Shown: positions 1-6,562 of the stretch, one piece after another | Layout of the letters: every line of letters starts with the position of its first letter | How positions within the stretch are numbered: position 1 is the stretch's first letter | Assembly (NCBI GenBank): GCA_900544475.1 | Contig: UQVU01000005.1 | Location: forward strand, 1-36,839 | Reading direction: 5' to 3' | DNA from: an uncultured Butyricicoccus sp. | GTDB taxonomy: Bacteria > Bacillota > Clostridia > Oscillospirales > Butyricicoccaceae | DNA: 36,839 nt | The notes under the pieces: model-generated | Databases searched by the model: none | What the model saw: only the letters and a program-made list of their open reading frames with translations | Told to the model about the DNA's origin: nothing | Program-made: the position numbers and the translations under genes

Positions 1-51
1 TAAAAACCGAGTTACACGCTCCCGGTTTTTATGATTTTGCGCTGCAAAATC
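1..51 (-). repeat. Hairpin-array repeat HAR-F, cut by the window edge
   Basis: Read on the minus strand it has a hairpin GATTTTGC/GCAAAATC (33-40 with 44-51) and then the central family hairpin with arms TAAAAACCG/CGGTTTTTA (1-9 with 23-31) and a loop related to GGGAGCGTGTA. The order and linker match copies HAR-C, HAR-D and HAR-E. The element continues beyond the window start, so its second half cannot be seen. Confidence 0.8.
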
Positions 52-88
52 TATTGCATGTCCCCTCCCGCGCGAAATTCGTATTCCC

Positions 89-110
89 GAAAAACCGGCT
101 TTTCCGCCGG
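89..110 (-). terminator. Minus-facing terminator-like hairpin
   Basis: On the minus strand the arms CCGGC/GCCGG (106-110 with 95-99) are followed by TTTTTCGGG. No minus-strand gene ends here. It may be a module of the neighbouring repeat, or it may stop antisense transcripts. Confidence 0.35.
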
Positions 111-147
111 ACAGTTTATATTTTCCCTGTTCTTTCTGCGAAATTCA

Positions 148-177
148 TTGACCCGGTCGGCTGCTTGGTGCTATACT
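148..177 (+). promoter_or_regulatory. Sigma-A promoter of cutC and the antiterminator gene
   Basis: The -35 box is TTGACC (148-153) and the -10 box is TATACT (172-177), separated by 18 nt. It lies about 40 nt upstream of the cutC start. Confidence 0.75.
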
Positions 178-218
178 GGATGAAATATGTAAAGAGGTAA
201 GAGAGGAAGCGGTTATAG

Positions 219-983
219 ATGAAGGGTCTGCTGGAGGTCTGCGCGGACAGCGTTGCTTCGGCGGTAAGCGCCGCAGAGGGAGGAGCCGACCGCATCGAGC
301 TGTGCTCGGCACTGCCGCTCGGCGGACTGTCACCGGACGAGGACCTGTTCTGCATGGTGCGCGAAAAGGTCGGTATCCCTGTCCGGGTGCTGCTGCGCCC
401 GCGTGCAGGCGATTTTCTGTATGACGAGGACGAATTCGAGCTGCTCTGCCGTCAGGCGGCGCGGTTTGCGGGTCTGGGTGCGGACGGCATCGTGATCGGC
501 GTGCTGACGCCGGAGGGCGCACTCGACACCGTGCGCATGAACGCCCTCATGACCTATGCCGATGGCTGCGGAGTCACGCTGCACCGCGCGTTCGACGTCT
601 GCCGCGATCCGTTCGAGGCGCTTGAGGCGGCGCGTCAGCTCGACATCGACACCATTCTCACCTCGGGTCAGCAGGCCGCCTGCACGGACGGCGCATCGCT
701 TCTGCGCGAGCTGCACGAAAAGAGCCGCGGCGAGGTCGAGATCATGGCAGGAGCCGGCGTGAACGCGGACGCGATCCGCACTCTCGCGCCCGAAACCGGC
801 GTGCGCACCTTCCATCTTTCCGCAAAGAAGGCCGTTCCGGGCGGCATGGTATTCCGCCGCGAAAACGTCCCGATGGGTATTCCCGGCCTGAATGAATTTG
901 AGCTTCTGCGCTGCGACGCGGCTTCGGTACGCGCGGCCCGCGAGGCTCTTGACGCGGTCTGCGCCGCACGAAAGGAAAAATAA
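219..983 (+). CDS. cutC: CutC family protein
   Basis: 254 aa, the usual length for the CutC family, which has a TIM-barrel fold. The N-terminal signature GGADRIELC is at residues 21-29, followed by RPRAGDF near residue 60, TLHRAFDVC and ILTSGQ, all in family order. CutC was first linked to copper homeostasis in E. coli, but its biochemical role remains unsettled, so the name is a family label and not a proven function. Two purine-rich ribosome sites (about 191-207) precede the ATG. The stop codon overlaps the next start (TAATG), so it is translationally coupled to the LicT-like antiterminator. In Firmicutes CutC genes often sit near sugar-uptake genes, and here a GlcNAc PTS operon lies 5 kb downstream. 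Confidence 0.9.
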   Translation: MKGLLEVCADSVASAVSAAEGGADRIELCSALPLGGLSPDEDLFCMVREKVGIPVRVLLRPRAGDFLYDEDEFELLCRQAARFAGLGADGIVIGVLTPEGALDTVRMNALMTYADGCGVTLHRAFDVCRDPFEALEAARQLDIDTILTSGQQAACTDGASLLRELHEKSRGEVEIMAGAGVNADAIRTLAPETGVRTFHLSAKKAVPGGMVFRRENVPMGIPGLNEFELLRCDAASVRAAREALDAVCAARKEK

Positions 984-1810
984 TGCAGATACAGAAGGTT
1001 CTGAACAACAACGTGGTGGTCGCGCTCGACGAAAACGGCGCGGAGACCGTGCTCATGGGGCGCGGACTGGGGTTCGGCTGCAAGGCCGGCGACGAGGCCA
1101 GTCCGGCCAAGATTGAAAAGCGCTTTTCCCTGCACTCCGACCAGCTTTCCAGCCGTTTTCAGCAGCTTATCACGAGCATTCCCCTGCCGCATTTCATGAT
1201 GAGCGAGCGCATCATCAACCACGCGAAGCTGTCGCTCGGCCGCGAGCTGTCCGACAGCATCTACGTCACCCTCCCCGACCATATTTCGGGCGCGATTTCG
1301 CGATATAAAGAGGGGATTCATCTGGAAAACCCGCTTCTCTGGGACATTCAGCAGTTCTACAAGGACGAGTACAAGGTCGGCCTCAAGGCGAACGAAATCG
1401 TACTGGAGGAAACCGACGTGGACTTCACCGACGACGAGGCAGGCTTTATTGCGATGCACTTTGTCAACGCGCAGATCGGCGGCGAAATCCGTGAGGTCTA
1501 CGACATGACCTATCTGATGCAGGCGGCGCTGCGCATCGTGCGCGAGGCCTACGGTGCCGAGCCGGACAGCTCGACCATCGAATACTACCGTTTCATCACG
1601 CATCTGAAATTTTTCGCGCGGCGCATTGTCAGCAGCCAGAAATACGGCGACGAGGACACCGACCTGCTCGAAGTGGTGCGCTTCAAGTACCCCCGCGCGT
1701 TCGCGTGCGCGGAGAAAATCTGCGATTACGTGCTGCACGAGAAGGGATTCCACGCCGGACGGAACGAGCTGCTGTATCTCACGATACATATTGCCCGCGT
1801 CATGGAATAG
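983..1810 (+). CDS. LicT/BglG-type transcriptional antiterminator
   Basis: 275 aa, full length. An N-terminal CAT RNA-binding domain (residues 1 to about 55, with NNNVVVALDENG and GRGLGFGCKAGD) is followed by two PTS regulation domains, PRD1 (about 65-170) and PRD2 (about 171-275). The phosphorylatable histidines are H100 (LPDH), H159 (AMHF), H207 (THLK) and H269 (TIHI), the same numbering as in Bacillus LicT. Proteins of this family bind a ribonucleic antiterminator (RAT) in nascent mRNA and prevent an overlapping terminator from forming; PTS phosphorylation of the PRDs sets activity. The only RAT I see in the window is at 5884-5912, before the GlcNAc PTS operon, so that operon is the inferred target although four other genes' worth of sequence lies between. 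The start overlaps the cutC stop by one base. Confidence 0.95.
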   Translation: MQIQKVLNNNVVVALDENGAETVLMGRGLGFGCKAGDEASPAKIEKRFSLHSDQLSSRFQQLITSIPLPHFMMSERIINHAKLSLGRELSDSIYVTLPDHISGAISRYKEGIHLENPLLWDIQQFYKDEYKVGLKANEIVLEETDVDFTDDEAGFIAMHFVNAQIGGEIREVYDMTYLMQAALRIVREAYGAEPDSSTIEYYRFITHLKFFARRIVSSQKYGDEDTDLLEVVRFKYPRAFACAEKICDYVLHEKGFHAGRNELLYLTIHIARVME

Positions 1811-2125
1811 GCGGCCTCGCGGCCGCTTCTAAGGGGGACGCTGTCCCCCTTAGATACTCAAAAAGTTCCGAAGAAACTTTTTGAGATAACCCCCTCTCGT
1901 CCGCACGGCGGACGAGGCTCGGGACACGTGTCCCGAGGCAGAGGTGTAAAAGTCAGGTACACGCCCCGACTTTTACGGAGAATTTTACGCGGCCTGCTGC
2001 GGCAGGCCTGTCCCGCCTGTTTTGGCGAGGCCAAAATACGGCAGGAAATTGCGCACACAATGTGTGCGCGGCGTCCCGGAGGGACGCGAAAGGCACGCCT
2101 TTGGGCGTGCCTTTCAGTCTGTCGA
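1811..2125 (-). repeat. Hairpin-array repeat HAR-A (ten hairpins)
   Basis: About 300 bp in which almost every base lies in a stem: 1811-1826, 1828-1854 (12 bp, TCTAAGGGGGAC/GTCCCCCTTAGA), 1857-1885 (11 bp), 1896-1916 (CTCGTCCGC/GCGGACGAG), 1918-1937 (perfect 20-nt palindrome), 1946-1976 (central hairpin, GTAAAAGTC/GACTTTTAC), 1991-2008 (GGCCTGC/GCAGGCC), 2012-2045 (long stem with inner TTTTGGC/GCCAAAA), 2051-2069, 2071-2087 (GCGTCCC/GGGACGC) and 2089-2114 (AAAGGCACGCC/GGCGTGCCTTT). Reverse-complemented, it aligns over its length with HAR-B at 32696-32920: linkers match and stems differ in a compensated way. It fills the gap after the antiterminator gene; no coding frame here is credible. Confidence 0.9.
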
Positions 2126-2362
2126 TAAAGTTAATTTTTTCGAGAACACAGTGTTTCGCGCGTCAAGCGCGCATGAAATAGATTTTGCTGCGCAAAGTCA
2201 TAAAAACCGGGAGCATGTATCACGGTTTTTATACTTAAAGAGGGAGAAAGTTTCCGCATGGGAACTTTCGGACGTCCGTGTTTTGCGAAGTCAAAACACA
2301 GAATGTCGGAAAAACGTTAGTTTTTCGACAGGCTCAAGGCACGCCTTTGGCGTGCCTTTTTT
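2126..2362 (+). repeat. Hairpin-array repeat HAR-C
   Basis: Directly abuts HAR-A in the opposite orientation. Modules in order: AACAC/GTGTT hairpin (about 2131-2158), GCGCG/CGCGC (2158-2172), GATTTTGC/GCAAAGTC (2181-2199), central hairpin ATAAAAACCG/CGGTTTTTAT (2200-2232), GAAAGTT/AACTTTC (2246-2269), palindrome GGACGTCC (2270-2277), GTGTTTTG/CAAAACAC (2278-2299), TGTCG..AAAAAC/GTTTTTCGACA (2304-2330) and AAGGCACGCC/GGCGTGCCTT followed by T6 (2336-2362). The last module has the form of an intrinsic terminator on the plus strand. HAR-D and HAR-E share the same module order. Confidence 0.9.
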
Positions 2363-2397
2363 CGTGGGTTTATGACAAGTTAAAATTTCTTATTTTA

Positions 2398-2807
2398 TCA
2401 ATAGCCCCAAGTCATCAGTTTCCATTCTCCGTCTTTGCTTCGTGCAAGCCACCATGTCCAGGTATATTCTTCGTCAGCATGCCATGCATCGCCGCCTTTT
2501 TTCGGCGAACGGAAGCTGCTATTAAATGCAATGCATTGCGTGAAGATTTCTCTACTATCATCCGCTCTTAAATCATTCATCCATTCAATATTTTCTGCCT
2601 TGTTGCATTCTTCATCCGACACATAAGAAAGACTATGCAGTTCACAGCCTTCAAATGAACTGAACTGTTCTTTTATAACCTCAATAGCAGCATCCATATC
2701 TTCTTTTGAATAAACGGAAGAGGTTCCATACTCAATTTTCACATTTGATATGTCACAAAGAGAAGAAGCATCACAAAGCAAAACGCTAACGTTATAGTTT
2801 TTTTCAT
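2398..2807 (-). pseudogene. Small lipoprotein gene, frameshifted after its signal peptide
   Basis: A ribosome site (GGAGG, 8 nt spacing) precedes an ATG at 2807-2805 that encodes MKKTITLAFCFVMLLLF, a clear lipoprotein-type signal peptide, but this frame stops after 22 residues (2739). The rest of the protein is open in another frame down to 2398, running from CDISNVKIEYG through SVYSKEDMDAAIEVI to WLARSKDGEWKLMTWGY. One inserted base, or two deleted, near 2750-2755 would join LLLF to CDISN and place a Cys where a lipobox needs it. The alternative GTG start at 2844 keeps one frame but loses the signal peptide and has no ribosome site. The gene is clearly more AT-rich than its neighbours, which suggests acquisition. 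The mature part resembles small secreted proteins of gut Firmicutes of unknown function. It may be a real pseudogene or a sequencing error. Confidence 0.7.
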
Positions 2808-2942
2808 GAAACATTCCTCCAAACTCTGTTTTTTTCAATTCCACAAATTCCGATTTACCCCACCACGCGAACAGCCACAGCAGATGGAACCGCCGTGGCT
2901 GTGTTGCTTGTGTATGCCTGCCAGGGCAGGTTTATGTGCTTT

Positions 2943-5027
2943 TTAGTCCTTGTTCAGGGCCTCCATGCGAGCCTTGTTCTCTGCGATGACCTTTTCCTGA
3001 ACCGGAGCGGGTGCTTCATCGTAGCGCTCGAACTTGGAAACGAACGAACCGCGGCCCTGCGTCATCGAACGCAGCTTGATCGCGTAGTCGCCCAGCTCGG
3101 CCATCGGGCACTCGGCAATGATTTCCTGCTTGCCGCCGTCGATCGGGTTCATGCCCATGATGCGGCCGCGGCGCTTGTTAAGGTCGCCGATAACGTCACC
3201 CATGTAGGAATCCGGGATAACGACCTTCATCGAGCAGACAGGCTCAAGCAGAACCGGAGAAGCCTGCGGGATACCGGCCTTGTAAGCCAGACGGGCCGCC
3301 ATCTTGAAGGACAGCTCGTTCGAGTCAACGTCGTGGTACGAGCCGTCGAGCAGGGTCGCACGCAGGCCAACCATCGGATAGCCGGCCAGAACGCCATGCT
3401 CCATGGCCTCGCGGATGCCCTTATCGACCGCCGGATGGAAGTTCTTCGGAACAGAACCGCCGAAAATCTTCTCCTGGAACAGATAATCGCCCTCGGTATA
3501 CGGCGCAAACTCCATCTTGACGTGACCGTACTGGCCGTGACCGCCAGACTGCTTCTTGTGCTTGCCTTCGACCGTGACCGGCTTGCGGATCTTCTCGCGG
3601 TACGGCACGATCGGCGCGGACAGCGTGACTTCTACGCCGAACTTGTCGCGCAGCTTGGAGCACAGAACGTCCAGCTGAATATCGCCTGCACCGGAAATGA
3701 GGTGCTGCTTGGTTTCGGGATTGAACTCGGTTTCGAACGACGGGTCCTCGTCATGCAGACGCGCCAGACCCGTGGAGATCTTCTCCTCGGCGCCCTTGAC
3801 CTTGGCGGCGATTGCCTGCGTGTAGCAGGGAGGCGCGAACTCGACCGGCTCAAGCTCGACCTTGCGCACGCTCATCGAAAGGGTGTCGCCCGTCTTGGTG
3901 GTAACGAGCTTGGAAACGGCGCCGATGTCGCCGCAGCCGACAACCGGAACCTCGGTCGTCTTTTTGCCGCAGACGGTGAAGATGTGACCCATCTTCTCGT
4001 TCGCGTCCGCGCGCTTGTTGACAAGCGTCATATCCTGCTTGACTTCGCCCGACATGACCTTGAAGTAGGAGAAGCGGCCGTACTGGTCGGCGACCGTCTT
4101 AAATACGAATGCACAGGTGGAGCCGTTCGGTGCGCAGTTGATTTCGATCAGCTCGCCCTTTTCGTCCTCGCACAGCTCGACCGGCTTTTCATCCGGGGAC
4201 GGCATATAGTCCGCGATGCCCTTGAGCAGCGCGTAGGAGCCGATACCGGTCGCGGCGGTGCCGCAGAATACCGGCGCGAGCACCAGGTCCTTGACGCCCT
4301 GACGGATGCCGGCGATCAGCTCTTCATCCGAGAACTCTTCGCCCGCGAAGTAGCGCTCCATCAGATCCTCGGACAGCTCTGCGATATTCTCGCACAGCGC
4401 TGCGCGGTGCTGGTCGATGCGGTCCTTCATGTCGTCCGGAATCGGGATTTCGACGCGCTTGTTGCCGTCCATGCGGTAAGCCTTGCGGATAACGCAGTCG
4501 ACGATGCCGACGGTGTCGCGGTTGCCCTCGAAGATCGGGACAACGACCGGCGCAACGGAAACGCCGAACTGCTTCTGCAGCTTGTGCAGAGAGGTATAGT
4601 AATCCGAGTTTTCCTCGTCAATCTTCGAAATGTAGAACATACGCGGCATTGCGCGCTCTTCGCAGCGCTCCCACGCCTTTTCCGTGCCGACACCCGGGCC
4701 GGACTTGCCGGTCGCAACGATAAGCGCGGACTCTGCAACGCGCATCGCGCACTGCACTTCGCTTTCAAAATCAAAGAAGCCCGGGGTGTCGAGCAGGTTG
4801 ATCTTGCAGCCGTTCCATTCAACGGGTGCTACCGCAGTCGAAATCGAGAACTTGCGGCGGATTTCTTCGGGGTCGAAATCGCAGACCGTGTTGCCGTCGG
4901 CGATTTTGCCCACGCGGTCGGTCGCACCGGAGATATTGAGCAGGCTTTCGATGAGCGAGGTCTTGCCGTCGCCGCCGTGACCCATCAGACATACATTACG
5001 GATTTTGTTTACCGGATAATTGGTCAT
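2943..5027 (-). CDS. Elongation factor G-like GTPase (paralogue type)
   Basis: 694 aa from the ATG at 5027; a longer frame to 5063 has a less natural N-terminus. The domain order is that of EF-G: G domain, domain II, then domains III-V (YREKIRKPVTVEGKHKKQSG marks domain IV). Motifs: P-loop GHGGDGKTS (16-24), G3 DTPGFFDF (80-87) and G4 SKID (134-137). True EF-G has DTPGHVDF and NKxD, so the catalytic His is Phe and the first G4 residue is Ser. These changes place it with the EF-G-like paralogue group, whose role is not established; it may act in translation under special conditions. It has its own promoter and no co-directional partner close by. Hairpins at 2871-2902 and 2917-2930 follow the stop codon but lack a T-tract, so no firm terminator is visible. 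Confidence 0.88.
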   Translation of the reverse strand: MTNYPVNKIRNVCLMGHGGDGKTSLIESLLNISGATDRVGKIADGNTVCDFDPEEIRRKFSISTAVAPVEWNGCKINLLDTPGFFDFESEVQCAMRVAESALIVATGKSGPGVGTEKAWERCEERAMPRMFYISKIDEENSDYYTSLHKLQKQFGVSVAPVVVPIFEGNRDTVGIVDCVIRKAYRMDGNKRVEIPIPDDMKDRIDQHRAALCENIAELSEDLMERYFAGEEFSDEELIAGIRQGVKDLVLAPVFCGTAATGIGSYALLKGIADYMPSPDEKPVELCEDEKGELIEINCAPNGSTCAFVFKTVADQYGRFSYFKVMSGEVKQDMTLVNKRADANEKMGHIFTVCGKKTTEVPVVGCGDIGAVSKLVTTKTGDTLSMSVRKVELEPVEFAPPCYTQAIAAKVKGAEEKISTGLARLHDEDPSFETEFNPETKQHLISGAGDIQLDVLCSKLRDKFGVEVTLSAPIVPYREKIRKPVTVEGKHKKQSGGHGQYGHVKMEFAPYTEGDYLFQEKIFGGSVPKNFHPAVDKGIREAMEHGVLAGYPMVGLRATLLDGSYHDVDSNELSFKMAARLAYKAGIPQASPVLLEPVCSMKVVIPDSYMGDVIGDLNKRRGRIMGMNPIDGGKQEIIAECPMAELGDYAIKLRSMTQGRGSFVSKFERYDEAPAPVQEKVIAENKARMEALNKD

Positions 5028-5098
5028 AATTGATATACACTCCCCTGCCCCTGCCTGATGCACGGGCGTTTGTTGACGGAATTGTTTCCCTGTTTGTA

Positions 5099-5127
5099 AT
5101 TATACACTATACTTTGCGTTTGCGCAA
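5099..5127 (-). promoter_or_regulatory. Sigma-A promoter of the EF-G-like gene
   Basis: On the minus strand TTGCGC (5127-5122) and TATAAT (5104-5099) are 17 nt apart. The leader to the ATG is about 65 nt and contains AGGGGAG before the start. Confidence 0.7.
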
Positions 5128-5275
5128 GGTATTTTTTGTGTAAATTTCCGAAAACACTTTGCGTATGCGTGCCCGTGCACGCATGGCTCTCTCTGCCATT
5201 CTTCGCTCTTTCTGCCAAACGAAGGCTGTGCCGCACCCGTTTTTTGCGGCAGATTGTCCATTCTTTCGGATACCC

Positions 5276-5304
5276 TTGCAACATTCTTCGTCATGTTTTA
5301 CAAT
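5276..5304 (+). promoter_or_regulatory. Sigma-A promoter of the DUF4186-type gene
   Basis: TTGCAA (5276-5281) and TACAAT (5299-5304) are 17 nt apart, 25 nt upstream of the ATG. The 150 bp to the divergent EF-G promoter holds two small hairpins (TGCGTGC/GCACGCA at 5166-5183 and GCCGC/GCGGC at 5231-5251). Confidence 0.7.
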
Positions 5305-5328
5305 GGTAGTGTAAAGGAGCCGATTTTT

Positions 5329-5724
5329 ATGGACTGCACAAACGATAATACCCGCTGCGAGGAGCGTCTTGCCGCGCTCGCCCGCTCGAACTTCCGCAGC
5401 CGTTTCCACCTTGCGCTCCGCGACCGCCAGTATATCTGCGACAAGGGGTGGGATGTGATGCGCCGCCACGCCGCCGACTTTGTCGCGCAGCGCCTTGCTC
5501 CGGCGGTTATCCCGAACGACGGCAAACAGACCCCGATGCGCGGCCACCCGGTCTTTATCGCCCAGCACGCGACCGCCTGCTGCTGCCGCGGATGTCTTGC
5601 AAAGTGGCACGGCATTCCGGCGGGACGCGCGCTGACGGACGCCGAACAACGCTACATTGTCGGTCTGCTACTCTTCTGGATGCAGCGCGAAATGACCTCG
5701 CCCCTGCCCGTCCGTCGGCGGTGA
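5329..5724 (+). CDS. DUF4186 family protein
   Basis: 131 aa from the ATG that follows AAAGGAG; an upstream in-frame ATG lies in the promoter. The whole protein matches the pattern I know for this family: FRSRFHL (about residues 24-30), HAADFVAQRLAPA, NDGKQTPMRGHPVFIAQHAT and a Cys cluster CCCRGCLAKWHGI, ending with EQRYIVGLLLFW. The conserved His and Cys residues suggest a metal site, but no biochemical function is known to me. It is a single-gene unit, divergent from the EF-G-like gene and followed by the promoter of the GlcNAc operon. Confidence 0.85.
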   Translation: MDCTNDNTRCEERLAALARSNFRSRFHLALRDRQYICDKGWDVMRRHAADFVAQRLAPAVIPNDGKQTPMRGHPVFIAQHATACCCRGCLAKWHGIPAGRALTDAEQRYIVGLLLFWMQREMTSPLPVRRR

Positions 5725-5794
5725 CGCGCCGCGCTTTTGTGCAATCTGCGCAAAAATCTCGCAATTTTTCGGCACATCTGCCGTCAGATTTTTC

Positions 5795-5823
5795 TTGCAA
5801 ACCATTTCCCGGTCTGTTACAAT
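5795..5823 (+). promoter_or_regulatory. Sigma-A promoter of the GlcNAc PTS operon
   Basis: TTGCAA (5795-5800) and TACAAT (5818-5823) are separated by 17 nt. Transcription should start near 5830, giving a leader of about 220 nt that contains the RAT and terminator. Confidence 0.8.
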
Positions 5824-5855
5824 GAAAACAACAAGTAGATAACAGGCATTTTCCG

Positions 5856-5880
5856 GAAGGGACGCGACCCCTTCGTTTTT
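5856..5880 (+). terminator. Possible early terminator hairpin in the PTS leader
   Basis: GAAGGG (5856-5861) pairs with CCCTTC (5869-5874) and is followed by GTTTTTTAT. It lies between the promoter and the RAT. The stem is short (6 bp), so it may be a weak attenuator or merely leader structure. Confidence 0.35.
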
Positions 5881-5883
5881 TAT

Positions 5884-5912
5884 GGATTGTTACCGCTTCG
5901 GCGGGCAAAACC
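5884..5912 (+). promoter_or_regulatory. Ribonucleic antiterminator (RAT) for a LicT/SacY-type protein
   Basis: A 29-nt imperfect stem-loop, GGATTGTTACCGC with GCGGGCAAAACC, matches the classic Bacillus LicT/SacY RAT pattern (GGATTGTTAC...GGCAAAACC) nearly throughout. Its 3' end AAAACC (5907-5912) is also the start of the terminator stem, so the two structures exclude each other. Confidence 0.92.
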
Positions 5913-5979
5913 AGATTTCTCGCATCAGTTTTTTTGTTACAGAACTGTTTTTCGTGCGATGAGATTTGGTTTTTTTATT
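5907..5979 (+). terminator. Leader terminator overlapping the RAT
   Basis: AAAACCAGATTTCTCGCA (5907-5924) pairs with TGCGATGAGATTTGGTTTT (5955-5973), with two wobble pairs and one bulge, followed by TTTATTTTT. A small inner hairpin CAGTT/AACTG sits in the loop. It should stop transcription unless the antiterminator holds the RAT. Confidence 0.88.
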
Positions 5980-6053
5980 TTTTCCGAATGTTTTATCTGC
6001 TGAACCGACATACTATATCCGAACAATAATCCCCAGAAAGAATGTGAAGCATC

Positions 6054-6545
6054 ATGTTTGGCAAGCTGAAAAATCTGTTTTCCTCGTCCGGCATTGCGGT
6101 TGCGGCTCCGGTTTCCGGCACGGTCGTTCCGCTGTCCGAGGTTCCCGACCCGACCTTCGCGCAGGGCATTCTCGGCCCGGGCGCGGCGGTACAGCCGAGT
6201 GAGGGACGCATCGTCGCCCCCGCGAACGGCACGGTCGATATGATGTTCGATACCGGCCACGCGGTTTCCATGACGACCTCCGAGGGCGCGGAGCTGCTCA
6301 TCCATGTCGGCATCGACACCGTAAACCTCAAGGGCGAGCACTACACCGCAAAGTGCAAGTCGGGCGACACCGTCCGCAAGGGCGATACGCTCATTGAGTT
6401 CGACCTCAACGCCATCAAGGCGGCAGGCTACGAGGTCGTCACCCCCATCATCGTCTGCAACCCCGATGTCTTCGCTTCGGTCAAGACCGAGGGCGCGGGC
6501 GGAATTCAGGCAGGCGATACCCTGCTGACGCTCGAAAAGAAATAA
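6054..6545 (+). CDS. PTS glucose/GlcNAc-type EIIA protein
   Basis: 163 aa, a free-standing IIA of the glucose superfamily. The active-site pair is H69 (DTGHAV) and H84 (LLIHVGIDTV); H84 accepts phosphate from HPr and passes it to the IIB cysteine. VAAPVSGTVVPLSEVPDPTFA near the N-terminus and FDLNAIKAAGYEVVTP near the C-terminus are family marks. It is first in the operon, 18 nt before ptsH. Since NagE downstream is IICB without a IIA domain, this protein is the natural partner; it could also serve other glucose-type transporters elsewhere. Expression depends on the RAT upstream. Confidence 0.95.
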   Translation: MFGKLKNLFSSSGIAVAAPVSGTVVPLSEVPDPTFAQGILGPGAAVQPSEGRIVAPANGTVDMMFDTGHAVSMTTSEGAELLIHVGIDTVNLKGEHYTAKCKSGDTVRKGDTLIEFDLNAIKAAGYEVVTPIIVCNPDVFASVKTEGAGGIQAGDTLLTLEKK

Positions 6546-6562
6546 AAAGGAGATATTTTACT

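Noticed and set aside
1811..2362. CRISPR-like array
   Set aside because: The hairpins are not direct repeats with regular spacers, and no cas gene is present.
2895..5033. Very long open frame on the plus strand opposite the EF-G-like gene
   Set aside because: It mirrors the codon pattern of the GC-rich minus-strand gene, has no family resemblance and no ribosome site.
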